A stretch of DNA of 64,000 bases from the NCBI RefSeq assembly GCF_018448885.1, contig NZ_RCWB01000005.1:141031-205030 (forward strand). The letters are read 5' to 3'. Under the pieces are notes generated by a model that saw only the letters and a list, made by a program, of their open reading frames with translations, was not told the origin of the DNA and did no database searches. A program made the translations under genes and the position numbers. Every line of letters starts with the position of its first letter. Within the stretch, counting starts at the first letter, position 1. Origin of the DNA: Photorhabdus caribbeanensis (GTDB lineage Bacteria; Pseudomonadota; Gammaproteobacteria; Enterobacterales; Enterobacteriaceae). Positions 1-9,206 of the stretch are shown in pieces.

Positions 1-2
1 GA

Positions 3-620
3 ATTTCAGGAGAACGAGTTAACGAGCTGTTAAAGATTGCTGCTCAGGTATTTGCAGAACGGGGTTTTGATGGTGCCAGTATCAATGAGATGGCGAGACG
101 TGCTAATGCTTCGAAGGGAACCTATTATAGTCGATTTCCTTCCAAAGAAGAGCTGTTAGTCGCTGTTGTTAGGCAGAGAATAGAAGAGGTTGAGGGCGGT
201 CTGGACAAGACCATGAATCCTGAACCAGATATTGGGAAAGCGTTAACCATTTTTGCAGAGGAAGTTTTCACGGTAATTCTTTCTGAGGCAATGATTGCAA
301 ATTACCGGGTGGTCACTCTGGAGGCCCAACGTTTTCCGCAACTAGGTAAAATCTACTATGAAAAAGGGGTCAAGAAGATAGTAGATTTTCTTGTCGAATA
401 TTTGGTACGAAAGGTGAAAGAGGGAAAATTGAACATAGTAGACCCAAAAATCTCCGCCGAGGTGTTTATCGATGGCATCATTGGAACGCCAAGGCTTAAG
501 GCTACTTTGGGCATTGGTTTACCTACTCCAGAGGAAAAATCTCAGAGGATTGCCATCGCTGTTCAGGCATTTCTCGCTGCATATGGTACAGCCTCATGTG
601 ATAGCACTTCTTCATCATGA
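3..620 (+). CDS. TetR/AcrR family transcriptional regulator (5' end outside window)
   Basis: This is a DNA-binding one-component repressor by family. The reading frame is open from base 3, so the true start lies left of the window; the first internal ATG (position 90) falls inside the helix-turn-helix and cannot be the start. The visible N-terminus (FAERGFDGASINEMARRANASKGTYYSRF) is a textbook TetR_N helix-turn-helix with the usual K-x-x-x-Y-x-x-F-x-x-K-E-E-L continuation. The C-terminal ligand domain resembles the AefR-like subgroup, but its ligand cannot be told. A hairpin terminator follows at 758-778. In E. coli mukB precedes ldtD, so the gene marks a break in order here. The target is unknown; neighbouring efflux genes would be expected to the left. 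Confidence 0.85.
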   Translation: MSGERVNELLKIAAQVFAERGFDGASINEMARRANASKGTYYSRFPSKEELLVAVVRQRIEEVEGGLDKTMNPEPDIGKALTIFAEEVFTVILSEAMIANYRVVTLEAQRFPQLGKIYYEKGVKKIVDFLVEYLVRKVKEGKLNIVDPKISAEVFIDGIIGTPRLKATLGIGLPTPEEKSQRIAIAVQAFLAAYGTASCDSTSSS

Positions 621-757
621 TAGTCGCGTTGTTGTAGTGAACAGATGTAGTAAATCAGAAATTATCGTAGGAATGGCGTGAATTGAGGGCCTGCCTGTTA
701 TCAGGTGGGTCTCTCAGCTAATTAAGAAAGCGGTTTGCATCCCTTGAATTATAGACG

Positions 758-778
758 AGACGCTTTGGCGTCTTTTTT
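758..778 (+). terminator. Rho-independent terminator after the TetR gene
   Basis: AGACGC, a four-base loop, then GCGTCT followed by a run of six T. It closes the TetR transcript. The rest of the 621-937 gap is AT-rich and should hold the ldtD promoter; no clear operator was seen. Confidence 0.75.
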
Positions 779-937
779 GCTCTTTTGTGTTTGGTTAGCT
801 GGCGACGGCTTATTATATTTCCTTTATAGATAAATAGTTTACAATGTAAATAACTTGTTGTTTTTCTTTGATTAGAGTCTGAATTTGTCATAATTAAAAT
901 TAACTCATGAGAATGTTTTGAAGGTGGGTATGTTGAT

Positions 938-2650
938 ATGGTAAAAAGAGCGATAAAGCCACTGTGTATTTCGGTTATTTGTAGCACATCGATAGTAGCT
1001 GGATATGCTTTAGCTAATCATCAGAGTAGGCTTATTGAAGGTGATATTCAAAATCTGTCAAAAATGCAGGTTGAAAAGATATCTGAGACAACCACACCTG
1101 AACAAGTACAAATTCAAACTGCTACAATTTCAGAAACAGAACGTCGTAAAGTGTTGCGAAGTTGGATACCAGCACAAATTAAGCCTGTTTTCTTTGACCA
1201 ATTGGTTAGTTTGTACTCTTCCAATCAGATGCAACCTTTGTGGCAAGATAAAATCGCGGTTCAACGTTTTGAACAACAACTTTTAGAACTTGCATTGGCC
1301 GGGTTTCAGCCGCAATTTGGTCAATGGCTAGCTGAACTCAATGATGCTCAATTGAGCCAAATGGGACGTGATCTCATCTTATCGGATGCCATGCTAGGTT
1401 ATTTACAATTTGTCTCAGATGTCGATCATCAGGGCCAAAGCTGGCTCTATCGCGTTACACCATACAAAATTATATTACCTTCACCAGCAGTTATAGGTCA
1501 GTGGCAGCAAGCTATTATTGATCACAATGTGGCCGCTTATGTTGCAGCATTGGCGCCTCAACATCCTCAATATGAAAATATGCGTAAGGAGATGATGAAA
1601 CAACTGGCTGATAGTGAACCGTGGCCACAGCTTTCTGATAAAAGTGCGCTAAAACCGGGGCAGAGTAGCTCTGATGTCGCTGTGTTGAGAGAAATACTTA
1701 TTCGTCTTGGGATGTTGAGCGAACTGACAGCTCAATCAGATCATATCTATGATCCTGAATTGGTGACTGCGGTAAAAAATTTTCAGCGTTGGCAAGGGTT
1801 GGCGCCGGATGGCGTAATTGGTAAACGCACAAGAGATTGGCTAAATACTTCACCTCAAACTAGAGCAGGTTTGATAGCGCTTAATATCCAGCGCTTACGT
1901 GTTATCCCAAGCCATGTGTCTACGGGAATTATGGTCAATATTCCAGATTATTCATTGCATTATTATCTTAATGATCAGGAAGTGTTGGGCTCGAAAGTGA
2001 TCGTTGGTCGTCCAAGCCGTAAGACACCGATTATGAGTAGTGTGCTGAATAATGTGGTGATTAATCCTCCCTGGAGTGTGCCAACTAGTCTGGCAAGAAA
2101 AGATATCGCACCTAGAGGGCTTGATGATCCCGGATATTTTCAACGGGGAGGATACGTTATCTTTTCAAATTGGCGTGCTGATGCCAGTGTCATCGATCCT
2201 TATGCTATTGATTGGAACGTGATTACGCCTGCTAACTTTCCTTATCGAATATGGCAAGCTCCGGGGCCGACTAACTCATTAGGCCGCTATAAATTTAATA
2301 TGCCAAATTCGGATGCTATCTATTTGCATGATACGCCGAACCATAGCCTGTTTAACAAAGATATCCGAGCTATCAGCTCTGGTTGTGTACGGATTAACAA
2401 GGCTTCAGAATTGGCAAATATGTTATTGGGAGATGTAGGCTGGACTCAAAACAAAGTGACGGATACCGTGAAACAGGGCAATACCGTTTATGTCAACATC
2501 CCACAGCGTATTCCTGTTTATTTGTATTATTTAACTGCCTGGGTAGATGAACAGGGAATTCCTCAGTACCGTACCGATATTTATGACTATGATAATAGTG
2601 TGAGACAAGGTTCCCAGTTTTTGTCAAAGTTGTCACCTTTACAAAACTAA
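938..2650 (+). CDS. ldtD: L,D-transpeptidase LdtD (YcbB)
   Basis: This periplasmic enzyme makes 3-3 (mDAP-mDAP) peptidoglycan cross-links and confers beta-lactam bypass in E. coli. The 570-residue product has an N-terminal signal/anchor segment (roughly residues 5-26), a middle PG_binding_1 domain (about 240-305, ending IGKRTRDWLN) and a YkuD catalytic domain (about 330-505). The active-site signature SSGCVR is present, with the nucleophile at Cys483, and the conserved HDTPNHSLF segment lies upstream of it. It is a little shorter than the E. coli protein (about 615), mostly in the N-terminal part. mepK follows, as in E. coli, which groups two cross-link remodelling enzymes. The neighbour upstream is a TetR gene, not mukB. 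Confidence 0.95.
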   Translation: MVKRAIKPLCISVICSTSIVAGYALANHQSRLIEGDIQNLSKMQVEKISETTTPEQVQIQTATISETERRKVLRSWIPAQIKPVFFDQLVSLYSSNQMQPLWQDKIAVQRFEQQLLELALAGFQPQFGQWLAELNDAQLSQMGRDLILSDAMLGYLQFVSDVDHQGQSWLYRVTPYKIILPSPAVIGQWQQAIIDHNVAAYVAALAPQHPQYENMRKEMMKQLADSEPWPQLSDKSALKPGQSSSDVAVLREILIRLGMLSELTAQSDHIYDPELVTAVKNFQRWQGLAPDGVIGKRTRDWLNTSPQTRAGLIALNIQRLRVIPSHVSTGIMVNIPDYSLHYYLNDQEVLGSKVIVGRPSRKTPIMSSVLNNVVINPPWSVPTSLARKDIAPRGLDDPGYFQRGGYVIFSNWRADASVIDPYAIDWNVITPANFPYRIWQAPGPTNSLGRYKFNMPNSDAIYLHDTPNHSLFNKDIRAISSGCVRINKASELANMLLGDVGWTQNKVTDTVKQGNTVYVNIPQRIPVYLYYLTAWVDEQGIPQYRTDIYDYDNSVRQGSQFLSKLSPLQN

Positions 2651-2683
2651 ATGCAACTAATTTTTGTTATTAGTTGTCATACT

Positions 2684-2767
2684 GACCAGTGACCAGTGAC
2701 CAGTGACCAGTGACCAGTGACCAGTGACCAGTGACCAGTGACCAGTGACCAGTGACCAGTGACCAGT
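2684..2767 (+). repeat. Heptanucleotide tandem repeat, 12 perfect copies of GACCAGT
   Basis: Twelve uninterrupted copies of a 7-bp unit lie in the ldtD-mepK intergenic region and end about 45 bp before the mepK ATG. Because 7 is not a multiple of 3, every frame meets a TGA within 21 bp, so the array is not coding. A perfect array of this length is expected to vary in copy number by slippage. Confidence 0.97.
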
Positions 2768-2812
2768 TGCTTGGTGATTTATTTTTTCCATAATCTGAGT
2801 AGATGTTTCTTC

Positions 2813-3361
2813 ATGGATATAATTGATCATAATCGCCGTAAGTGGCTTTGTGTGGGGGCTGCTACTTTAGGCTTGAGTTTTTTGCCGGGGCATGTTTTTG
2901 CGACTCTGGCCACGCCGCGCCCACGGATTTTACGTTTTGACAACTTACATACGGGTGAAACGATTAAAGCCGAATTTTTTGACGGCTATCGTTACAACAA
3001 AGAAGAGCTGGCCCGTCTGGATCATCTGTTTCGAGATTATCGTCAAAATAGAGTTAAGACTATCGATCCTAAATTATTTGATCAGATTTATTTGCTGCAA
3101 ATGATGATGGGGATTAATAAACCTGTACAACTCATTTCTGGTTATCGTTCACTGATAACCAACAATCAGTTGCGCAAGCAAAGTAAAGGCGTGGCTAGAC
3201 AGAGTTACCATACTCGCGGGCGGGCGATGGATTTTCATATTGAAGGTATTGAGCTTAGTCGTATCTGTAAGGCTGCTCTGAAAATGAAAGCGGGAGGGGT
3301 AGGATACTATCCACACAGTAATTTCGTTCATATTGATACAGGTCCCGTCAGGACATGGTAA
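2813..3361 (+). CDS. mepK: Murein endopeptidase MepK (YcbK)
   Basis: This is a periplasmic M15-family zinc endopeptidase that in E. coli cleaves mDAP-mDAP (3-3) cross-links, the opposite reaction to LdtD upstream. I chose the ATG at 2813 (MDIIDHNRRKWL) because it matches the E. coli N-terminus and gives 182 residues. A longer frame opens with a GTG inside the heptamer repeat and is unlikely. The N-terminus has a twin-arginine signal (NRRKWLCVG, hydrophobic stretch, cleavage near HVFA). Zinc/catalytic residues are visible in SYHTRGRAMDFHIEG and the late HIDTGPVRTW. The heptamer array sits in its leader and could affect expression; that part is inference. Confidence 0.93.
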   Translation: MDIIDHNRRKWLCVGAATLGLSFLPGHVFATLATPRPRILRFDNLHTGETIKAEFFDGYRYNKEELARLDHLFRDYRQNRVKTIDPKLFDQIYLLQMMMGINKPVQLISGYRSLITNNQLRKQSKGVARQSYHTRGRAMDFHIEGIELSRICKAALKMKAGGVGYYPHSNFVHIDTGPVRTW

Positions 3362-3406
3362 TCTGGTAAGTAACTATTTTGTTTTGACTATGGAGTAAAT
3401 GAAATA

Positions 3407-4054
3407 ATGAAATACCAAATTATTCCTGTTACTGCTTTTATGCAGAATTGTACCCTTATTTGGAATGAAGAGAGTAAGGAGGCGGCAATTGTTGATCCGG
3501 GGGGAGAGGCAGAGAAGCTGATCGCCGAGATAGAACGCCGTGGTTTGAAATTGACCCAGATTTTATTGACTCATGGTCATTTTGACCATGTTGGTGCAAC
3601 CGTGGAAGTCGCTAAACATTTTAATGTGCCGATCTACGGACCTCAGCAGGAAGATGCTTTCTGGATTGAAGGTTTGCAAGCTCAGAGTCGGATGTTTGGC
3701 ATTGAAGAGTGCTCATCATTTGAACCTGATCGCTGGTTAAATGAAGGCGATAAGCTGCGAGTAGGGGGCGTTGATTTATCTGTATTGCACTGTCCGGGGC
3801 ATACACCAGGGCATGTTGTGTTTGTAAATCATGAAGATAAGCTGATTTATATGGGAGATGTTCTGTTTAAAGGGGGAGTTGGGCGTAGTGACTTCCCACG
3901 CGGTAATCACCAGCAGTTAATTAATTCAATTAAAGATAAACTTCTGCCACTTGGTGATGATTATGAATTTATTCCAGGGCACGGGCCAATGTCGACGCTA
4001 GGTTATGAGCGGCAGACTAATCCATTTTTACAGGATGAAGTACCAGGTTGGTGA
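3407..4054 (+). CDS. gloC: Type II-like hydroxyacylglutathione hydrolase GloC (YcbL)
   Basis: This cytosolic metallo-beta-lactamase-fold enzyme hydrolyses S-lactoylglutathione in the methylglyoxal detoxification route. The 215-residue product is full length. The binuclear metal motif THGHFDHVG (about residue 55) is intact, as are the downstream [23 protein letters not shown] and PGHGP ligand segments. The gene follows mepK by about 45 bp in the same direction and is probably cotranscribed. Methylglyoxal synthase (mgsA) is encoded further along the same window. Confidence 0.93.
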   Translation: MKYQIIPVTAFMQNCTLIWNEESKEAAIVDPGGEAEKLIAEIERRGLKLTQILLTHGHFDHVGATVEVAKHFNVPIYGPQQEDAFWIEGLQAQSRMFGIEECSSFEPDRWLNEGDKLRVGGVDLSVLHCPGHTPGHVVFVNHEDKLIYMGDVLFKGGVGRSDFPRGNHQQLINSIKDKLLPLGDDYEFIPGHGPMSTLGYERQTNPFLQDEVPGW

Positions 4055-4122
4055 TGTGGCGTAGCGTTTATATTTAATAATAGTGTCAATTTGAGGGCTG
4101 GCTGATAGTTGTTTGATGGCAA

Positions 4123-4503
4123 CTATAACTGATTGGAGACTTCAATCAGATTTTGATCCGGATCACGAAAATAAACGGACATAATGGCTCCGTTTGCTCC
4201 GGTACGTTTAACCGGCCCTTCAAGGATTTCAACTTCATGTTGTTGCAAATGTTGAATAATCTCATCCATAGACGATAGGCTGATAAAACATAAATCAGCA
4301 GAACCGGGCAGCGGCGTTTGAGCTTTAGGTTCAAATTCCTGCCCATATTCATGTAAGTTAATTTTTTGGTTGCCAAATGACAGCGCGATACGGCCTTCAC
4401 CAAAAGTCACAATAGACATACCAAGAACACGTTGATAAAAGTGGCTACTGCTTTCAAGGTCTTTAACTGTCAACACCAGATGATCAAGCCGCTCTATTTT
4501 CAT
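4123..4503 (-). CDS. VOC-fold (glyoxalase/bleomycin-resistance type) protein
   Basis: The 126-residue protein is a single vicinal-oxygen-chelate domain: it opens RLDHLVLTVKDLESSSHFYQRVLGM and closes VYFRDPDQNLIEVSN, the two beta-alpha-beta modules typical of glyoxalase I and related dioxygenases. Metal-ligand candidates are His8 in the first module and the C-terminal Glu of NLIEV. The substrate cannot be assigned; small VOC proteins of this type in enterobacteria are mostly uncharacterised. It is transcribed against gloC, and it is not part of the usual E. coli order here. Confidence 0.82.
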   Translation of the reverse strand: MKIERLDHLVLTVKDLESSSHFYQRVLGMSIVTFGEGRIALSFGNQKINLHEYGQEFEPKAQTPLPGSADLCFISLSSMDEIIQHLQQHEVEILEGPVKRTGANGAIMSVYFRDPDQNLIEVSNQL

Positions 4504-4564
4504 TTTGATTTACTCAATAAGATTAATATCGTAATTGTGTTGGACGTTGAATCTTCTGAATGGT

Positions 4565-4591
4565 AAAAGCCGCTGAAATGCAGCGACTTTT
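4565..4591 (-). terminator. Terminator downstream of aspC
   Basis: Inverted repeat AAAGCCGCTG / CAGCGACTTT around a five-base loop. On the minus strand the second arm runs into T residues. It lies about 25 bp past the aspC stop codon. Confidence 0.7.
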
Positions 4592-4613
4592 TCGTAATAA
4601 GGAAAATGTTAAC

Positions 4614-5804
4614 TTAGAGTACCGCAACAATGGCTTCACACAGTGGAGCCATGTTTTCCAACGTCAAACCGGCGACGTTAATACGACCGGAACTGACAGC
4701 GTATATGCCAAATTCCTCACGCAGACGTTCTACTTGTTCTTTTGTCAGGCCGCTGAATGAGAACATACCATTTTGGCTACTAATAAAGCTGAAATCCTGT
4801 TTTGCCCCTTTTTCTTGCAAAGTATTGACAAACAGTTGACGCATACGCTGAATACGTTCGCGCATGGTGGTCAGTTCCTGTTCCCAAGCCGCTTTCAGAT
4901 CTTCATTTGATAAAATGGTGGTGACAACAGATGCGCCATGAGCCGGTGGGTTGGAATAGTTCGCACGGATGATCGCTTTAGCCTGGCTGAACGCTTTTTC
5001 TGCTGTATCGCTGTCACTAGCAACAATGGTACAGGCGCCGACACGTTCATTGTACAGGCCAAAGTTTTTGGAGTAAGAGCTGGCAACAATCAGTTCATTG
5101 TGATTTTTCGCAAAAATGCGCAGGCCCTCTGCATCTTCATTCAGGCCCTTGGCAAATCCTTGATAAGCGAAATCAAAAATAGGCAACCAACCTTTTTCCG
5201 CAGACATTTCTGCCAGCTTAGCCCATTGTGCCGGGGTTGGATCGATGCCTGTCGGATTGTGGCAGCAACCGTGGAACAGAACAACATCACCAGCCTGAGC
5301 TTCGGACAGGCTTGATAGCATGCCTTCGAAATTCAGCGCGTGTTTTTCAGCGTCATAGTATTTATATTCACAGACTTCCAGGCCAGCGGCGGAAAAAACG
5401 TTTTTATGGTTTGGCCAGGTTGGGTTGCTGATCCAAACTCGTTTAGCATTAGTCTGTTTGGCAATGAAATCCGCAGCGATACGTAAAGCACCTGTACCGC
5501 CAGGGCTTTGTGCTGTGCGGGCGCGTTTATCTGTGACGACTAGGTGATCTTTGCCAAACAGTAATTCTTGAGTTACGCGGCCAAATTCGGTTAAACCGCT
5601 AATCGGCAGATAATTCTTTGTTGTTTCGTTTTCCAGTAAATATTGTTCAGCTTTTTTAACACTGGTCAGAACAGGGGTTTCTCCTGTTTCATCTTTATAG
5701 ACACCGATACCAAGGTTGATTTTATTTGTACGAGGATCAGAACGGAAACTATCGGCTAAGCCAAGAATAGGATCGGCAGGCGCTGCGGTAATTTTCTCAA
5801 ACAT
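4614..5804 (-). CDS. aspC: Aspartate aminotransferase
   Basis: A PLP-dependent class I aminotransferase that interconverts aspartate/2-oxoglutarate and oxaloacetate/glutamate in the cytosol. The start at 5804 ([16 protein letters not shown]) matches the E. coli protein and gives exactly 396 residues; the frame stays open 24 codons further upstream, but that extension is not conserved. The PLP lysine lies in [15 protein letters not shown] (Lys246 by alignment), and the substrate arginine region near the C-terminus is present. The neighbour is ompF, as in E. coli. Nothing unusual is seen. Confidence 0.95.
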   Translation of the reverse strand: MFEKITAAPADPILGLADSFRSDPRTNKINLGIGVYKDETGETPVLTSVKKAEQYLLENETTKNYLPISGLTEFGRVTQELLFGKDHLVVTDKRARTAQSPGGTGALRIAADFIAKQTNAKRVWISNPTWPNHKNVFSAAGLEVCEYKYYDAEKHALNFEGMLSSLSEAQAGDVVLFHGCCHNPTGIDPTPAQWAKLAEMSAEKGWLPIFDFAYQGFAKGLNEDAEGLRIFAKNHNELIVASSYSKNFGLYNERVGACTIVASDSDTAEKAFSQAKAIIRANYSNPPAHGASVVTTILSNEDLKAAWEQELTTMRERIQRMRQLFVNTLQEKGAKQDFSFISSQNGMFSFSGLTKEQVERLREEFGIYAVSSGRINVAGLTLENMAPLCEAIVAVL

Positions 5805-5952
5805 GTTTGTAATTCCAAAGCTCAGAGTTAAGCCCAAAAGGGTAGTCAGGTTAACGCTGCTAAAACGGTTTGCCAACTATTTGTCGCAAAAAGAAGATAA
5901 TCTTGTGAAGCAGTTTGCGGAGTGAGAAAAAGAAGGAAAACATAAGACTAAA

Positions 5953-5976
5953 AAAGCAGCACATAAGCGCTGCTTT
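5953..5976 (-). terminator. Terminator downstream of first porin gene
   Basis: AAAGCAGC and GCTGCTTT form a perfect 8-bp stem with an 8-base loop. On the minus strand it is followed by T-rich sequence. It lies about 50 bp after the porin stop codon. Confidence 0.75.
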
Positions 5977-6025
5977 CTCTTAATGATGTTTAACTTGTTC
6001 AGCTAAATCTATTTACCAACGGTAA

Positions 6026-7204
6026 TTAGAATTGGTAAATCATACCTACGCCAACAACGTTGTCAGTGCTGATACCTGTCTCTTTGGTGAATTCATTGCT
6101 ATCCAGCAGGTTGATTTTGTAATCAACATAGGTAGTCAAGTTTTTGTTGAAGTAGTAGTAACTACCAACGGAGATATATTTTACGAGATCGCGATTGTCG
6201 GATTCTTTTCCATCATGATCAAGGTCACCGAACAGATTTTTACCTTTGGACTGAACGTATGCCAGAGATGGACGTAAACCGAAGTCGAACTGATATTGGG
6301 CGGTCAATTCGATGTTCTGGGTTTTGTTAGCGACGCTTTCCCAGTTTACACCATCAACTTTTCCACCAAAACGAGTCATGTTACGGGTTTCACCGTACAT
6401 GGCCGCCAGGTAGATGTTGTTAGCATCGTATTTAACACCAATGTTCCATGCTTCAGCGCGATCACCCAGCGCGGTAGAACCTTTAGGTGTTTCTTTGCCA
6501 CTTTTTGGATCTATAGAAGTACTATAGGCAGTTTTTTGCGCAGCAGTACGAGCAGAATTAGAGTATGCACCACCGACGCTGATACCGTAACCTACGTCAT
6601 AGGTTGCAGCGAAACCATAGCCATCACCGTTGTCCTTACGGTTGATACGGCCATTAGCCGTGTTTTCACTGTTTTCACCCTGATATTGCAGAGCAAAATT
6701 CAGACCATCAACCAGACCGAAGAAATCGGTATTGCGGTAAGTCAACAAACCAGTAGAACGGCCAGTCATGAAGTTATCAGTCTGCGCCATTGAGTCGCCA
6801 CCGAATACTGGCAACACGTCGGTCCAAGCGTTGACTTCATAAACCACACCGTAGTTACGGCCATAGTTCATTGAACCGTAGTCGGACAGTTTCAAACCAG
6901 CGAAAGCCAGACGAGTTTTAGTTTCTTCGTCAGTACCTTCTGCACGGTTGCCTTTGATATTGTATTCCCAACGGCCAAAACCGGTCAGTTGGTCATTAAC
7001 TTGAGTTTCGCCTTTAATACCCAGACGAGCGAAGGAGTTATCGCCATCTTCGCCGCTTTTGTTGTTAGCGAATTTGTGCTGGACTTCAACTTTACCATAC
7101 AGATCCAGTTTGTTGCCGTCTTTGTTATAAATTTCAGCTGCATTTGCTGCGCCAGCAGCTAACAGAGCTGGGATTACTACTGCAAGAACATTGCGTTTCA
7201 TCAT
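6026..7204 (-). CDS. ompF: OmpF/OmpC-type trimeric porin, copy 1
   Basis: An outer-membrane general diffusion porin. The 392-residue precursor opens [22 protein letters not shown], a signal peptide cleaved before [16 protein letters not shown], and ends in the YQF signature recognised by the BAM machinery. The loop-3 constriction region is recognisable ([18 protein letters not shown]). The leader (GAGGGTAATAATAA before ATG, and a segment near 7235-7250) closely resembles the E. coli ompF leader as I remember it, which suggests MicF-type RNA control. A candidate OmpR site lies at 7381-7409. Its position between aspC and asnS is that of E. coli ompF. A second porin gene lies directly upstream. 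Confidence 0.93.
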   Translation of the reverse strand: MMKRNVLAVVIPALLAAGAANAAEIYNKDGNKLDLYGKVEVQHKFANNKSGEDGDNSFARLGIKGETQVNDQLTGFGRWEYNIKGNRAEGTDEETKTRLAFAGLKLSDYGSMNYGRNYGVVYEVNAWTDVLPVFGGDSMAQTDNFMTGRSTGLLTYRNTDFFGLVDGLNFALQYQGENSENTANGRINRKDNGDGYGFAATYDVGYGISVGGAYSNSARTAAQKTAYSTSIDPKSGKETPKGSTALGDRAEAWNIGVKYDANNIYLAAMYGETRNMTRFGGKVDGVNWESVANKTQNIELTAQYQFDFGLRPSLAYVQSKGKNLFGDLDHDGKESDNRDLVKYISVGSYYYFNKNLTTYVDYKINLLDSNEFTKETGISTDNVVGVGMIYQF

Positions 7205-7380
7205 TTATTATTACCCTCATTGGTGTTATTCGGACACCTGCCACTGCCAAAAATAATTCTTTAAAAATTTACGGAACTATTTGTGAGAGTTTAGTGTCGT
7301 CTGTTTCGCTGTCAAGTGTTTCATTGGTTGTTATTTTTATCCACTCACAAAATGCGATAAAAAAGAAAATTTTGTAAGAA

Positions 7381-7409
7381 TGTGAAACAAAGTGTTTCAA
7401 AATGTAAAT
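7381..7409 (-). promoter_or_regulatory. Candidate OmpR-binding region of porin copy 1
   Basis: Read on the minus strand the segment is TTTACATTTTGAAACA followed by a second GTTTCACATTC half. It resembles the tandem TTTAC-N-TTTTG-N-AACA boxes that OmpR binds upstream of ompF. It lies about 180-205 bp before the start codon. The related gene has a matching element at 9071-9107. Confidence 0.55.
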
Positions 7410-7628
7410 GAGTGATTGTTTTTTGAACTCTGGTTGGTCCAGTTGATCAAAAAATTGAAAAATGAATTGTAGTCAGTAACGGAAGAAAATTACCTGTTTA
7501 TCTTAATAAGATGAGTAAAATATGATGATTATTTCATCAATTATATCTCTTATATGTAACTTACTGATATGCTTGTCGATGTGTTATATGCCATTTTTTA
7601 ATGGATACCTAATAATGGTTATTCTTGA

Positions 7629-7659
7629 AAAAAGTGGCGCTCACTTTAAGTGAGCACCA
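7629..7659 (-). terminator. Terminator downstream of second porin gene
   Basis: On the minus strand, GGTGCTCACTT and AGTGAGCGCC pair across a two-base loop and are followed closely by six T residues. It lies about 60 bp past the porin stop codon. Confidence 0.85.
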
Positions 7660-7720
7660 TAACATGTTAATTGGCTCTCCTATTAACCTGCCTAATTTGT
7701 ATCTAATCTGTATCAGACTG

Positions 7721-8869
7721 TTAGAATTGATATACCAAACCTACACCTACCGCGTTATTTGTGTTGACATCGAGATATTTGGTGTAAAAGTTGTCACGTA
7801 CTAAGTTGATTTTATAATCAACATAAGTGGATAAATTTTTGTTAAAGTTATAATAAGAACCAATAGAGATATATTTTACCCAGTCCTGATGGGTGAAAAA
7901 AGTTGTTCCTCTGGATTGAACATATGCCAGAGATGGACGCAGGCCAGAATCAAACTGATATTGGGCCGTTAATTCAATATTGCGGGTTTTTGCGGAGACG
8001 AAATCTTGGTAGCCGAAAGAAGTCATATTGTGAGTTTCGCCATACATGGCGGCCAGATATAGGTTGTTTGCATCATATTTGGCGCCAACGTTCCATGCCT
8101 CAGCTCTTTCACCGCGAGCGACAGAGGTAACGAGCCTTTCATGTGTAATAGGTCGGTCAGCATTGGAGTAGGCTCCCCCTACGCTGATACCATTGCCGAT
8201 ATCATAAGTAACAGAGAGGCCGAAGCCGTCGCCGTTGCTACCACCATTGGGCTTAATGAGATCATTACCGCGCTTACGGATTGAATTGCGGCCGTTGTTG
8301 CTGTCTTCGTCGTTCTTACCTTGGTATTGCAGGGCGAAGTTCAGGCCGTCAACCAAGCCAAAGAAATCCGTATTGCGATAAGTCAAGACACCGGTAGCTC
8401 GGTTAGTCATGTAGGTGTCAGCCTGCGACATGGAATCAGCGCCGAATACTGGCAGTACGTCGGTCCAGGCATTGACGTCATAGAGAACACCGTAATTACG
8501 GCCGTAGTCTAGCGAACCATATTTAGCCAATTTTAGACCAGCGAAGCCCAGGCGGGTTTGATTACCTTTGGGATCGTTTGCCTCAGCTTTGTTAGCCTGA
8601 ATATTGTATTCCCAACGACCATAACCCGTTAGTTGGTCATTGATTTGGGTTTCACCTCTGAAACCCAAACGAATGTAGCTTGTATCACCATCTTCACTAT
8701 AGATAGGGTATTTATCTGATCTTTGGGTAATTTTAGAGAATTGATGACGCGCATCAACTTTGCCATAGAGATCTAATTTATTACCGTTTTTGTTATAAAT
8801 TTCAGCGGCATTTGCTACACCAGCAGTCAACAGCACCGGAATGACCACGGAAAAGATACTACCCTTCAT
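7721..8869 (-). CDS. OmpF/OmpC-type trimeric porin, copy 2
   Basis: A second outer-membrane porin, clearly paralogous to the adjacent copy over its whole length. I start it at 8869 ([21 protein letters not shown]) because AAGGTGA lies at good spacing before this ATG; the ATG five codons upstream has no ribosome site. The mature protein begins [16 protein letters not shown], keeps the [18 protein letters not shown] constriction loop and ends VYQF. Differences from copy 1 cluster in presumed surface loops, for example residues after [10 protein letters not shown] and around [12 protein letters not shown]. The two genes share a leader block and an OmpR-like element, so they appear to come from tandem duplication with separate promoters and terminators. 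Confidence 0.9.
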   Translation of the reverse strand: MKGSIFSVVIPVLLTAGVANAAEIYNKNGNKLDLYGKVDARHQFSKITQRSDKYPIYSEDGDTSYIRLGFRGETQINDQLTGYGRWEYNIQANKAEANDPKGNQTRLGFAGLKLAKYGSLDYGRNYGVLYDVNAWTDVLPVFGADSMSQADTYMTNRATGVLTYRNTDFFGLVDGLNFALQYQGKNDEDSNNGRNSIRKRGNDLIKPNGGSNGDGFGLSVTYDIGNGISVGGAYSNADRPITHERLVTSVARGERAEAWNVGAKYDANNLYLAAMYGETHNMTSFGYQDFVSAKTRNIELTAQYQFDSGLRPSLAYVQSRGTTFFTHQDWVKYISIGSYYNFNKNLSTYVDYKINLVRDNFYTKYLDVNTNNAVGVGLVYQF

Positions 8870-9070
8870 TATTGTCACCTTCATTTAGTTACAATTGTTA
8901 ATTACCATCATTGGCGTTATTCGGACATCTGTTACTGACAGAAATAATTCCTTTAAGAAACTCGTTGAAATTATTTATGAAAATATCGTGTTGTCCGAGT
9001 CGGGGCACAGTTTTTCATTAGCTGTGGATTTTATCCATCATTAAAGTGATACAAAGTGATGGTTTTTGTA

Positions 9071-9107
9071 ATAAAGTGAAAATAATATATTGCAAAATGT
9101 AAATGAG
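9071..9107 (-). promoter_or_regulatory. Candidate OmpR-binding region of porin copy 2
   Basis: The minus strand reads TTTACATTTTGCAATA followed by TTTTCACTTTATTAC, matching the element before copy 1 over its first 11 bases. It lies about 205-240 bp upstream of the start codon. The remaining 8870-9070 segment is leader and promoter sequence. Confidence 0.5.
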
Positions 9108-9142
9108 ATGGAGTTTTTGATCGTATGTTGAATTGGAAGCAT

Positions 9143-9168
9143 AAAAAAGGCCAGCTTTTGCTGGCCTT
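9143..9168 (-). terminator. Terminator downstream of asnS
   Basis: AAGGCCAGC, loop TTTT, GCTGGCCTT: a perfect 9-bp stem, followed by a T run on the minus strand. Clear intrinsic terminator about 40 bp beyond the asnS stop. Confidence 0.9.
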
Positions 9169-9206
9169 ATACATAATTATTTTTTAATATTTTCTTTACG
9201 CACTCA

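Larger units (their letters stand above)
7205..7720. other. Intergenic region between the two porin genes
   Basis: This 516-bp AT-rich gap holds the leader and promoter of the first porin gene (about 7205-7410) and the terminator of the second (7629-7659). No further gene was seen. The segment at 7440-7620 has no recognisable feature. Confidence 0.6.

Noticed and set aside
718..987. Minus-strand 89-codon ORF before ldtD
   Set aside because: It covers a terminator and an AT-rich promoter region, overlaps the ldtD start and has no recognisable protein features.
2759..2812. A longer mepK start (GTG) inside the heptamer repeat
   Set aside because: The added residues are not conserved, there is no ribosome site, and the ATG at 2813 gives the family's standard twin-arginine signal peptide.
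4938..5315. Plus-strand 125-codon ORF within aspC
   Set aside because: Antisense shadow of a highly conserved enzyme gene.
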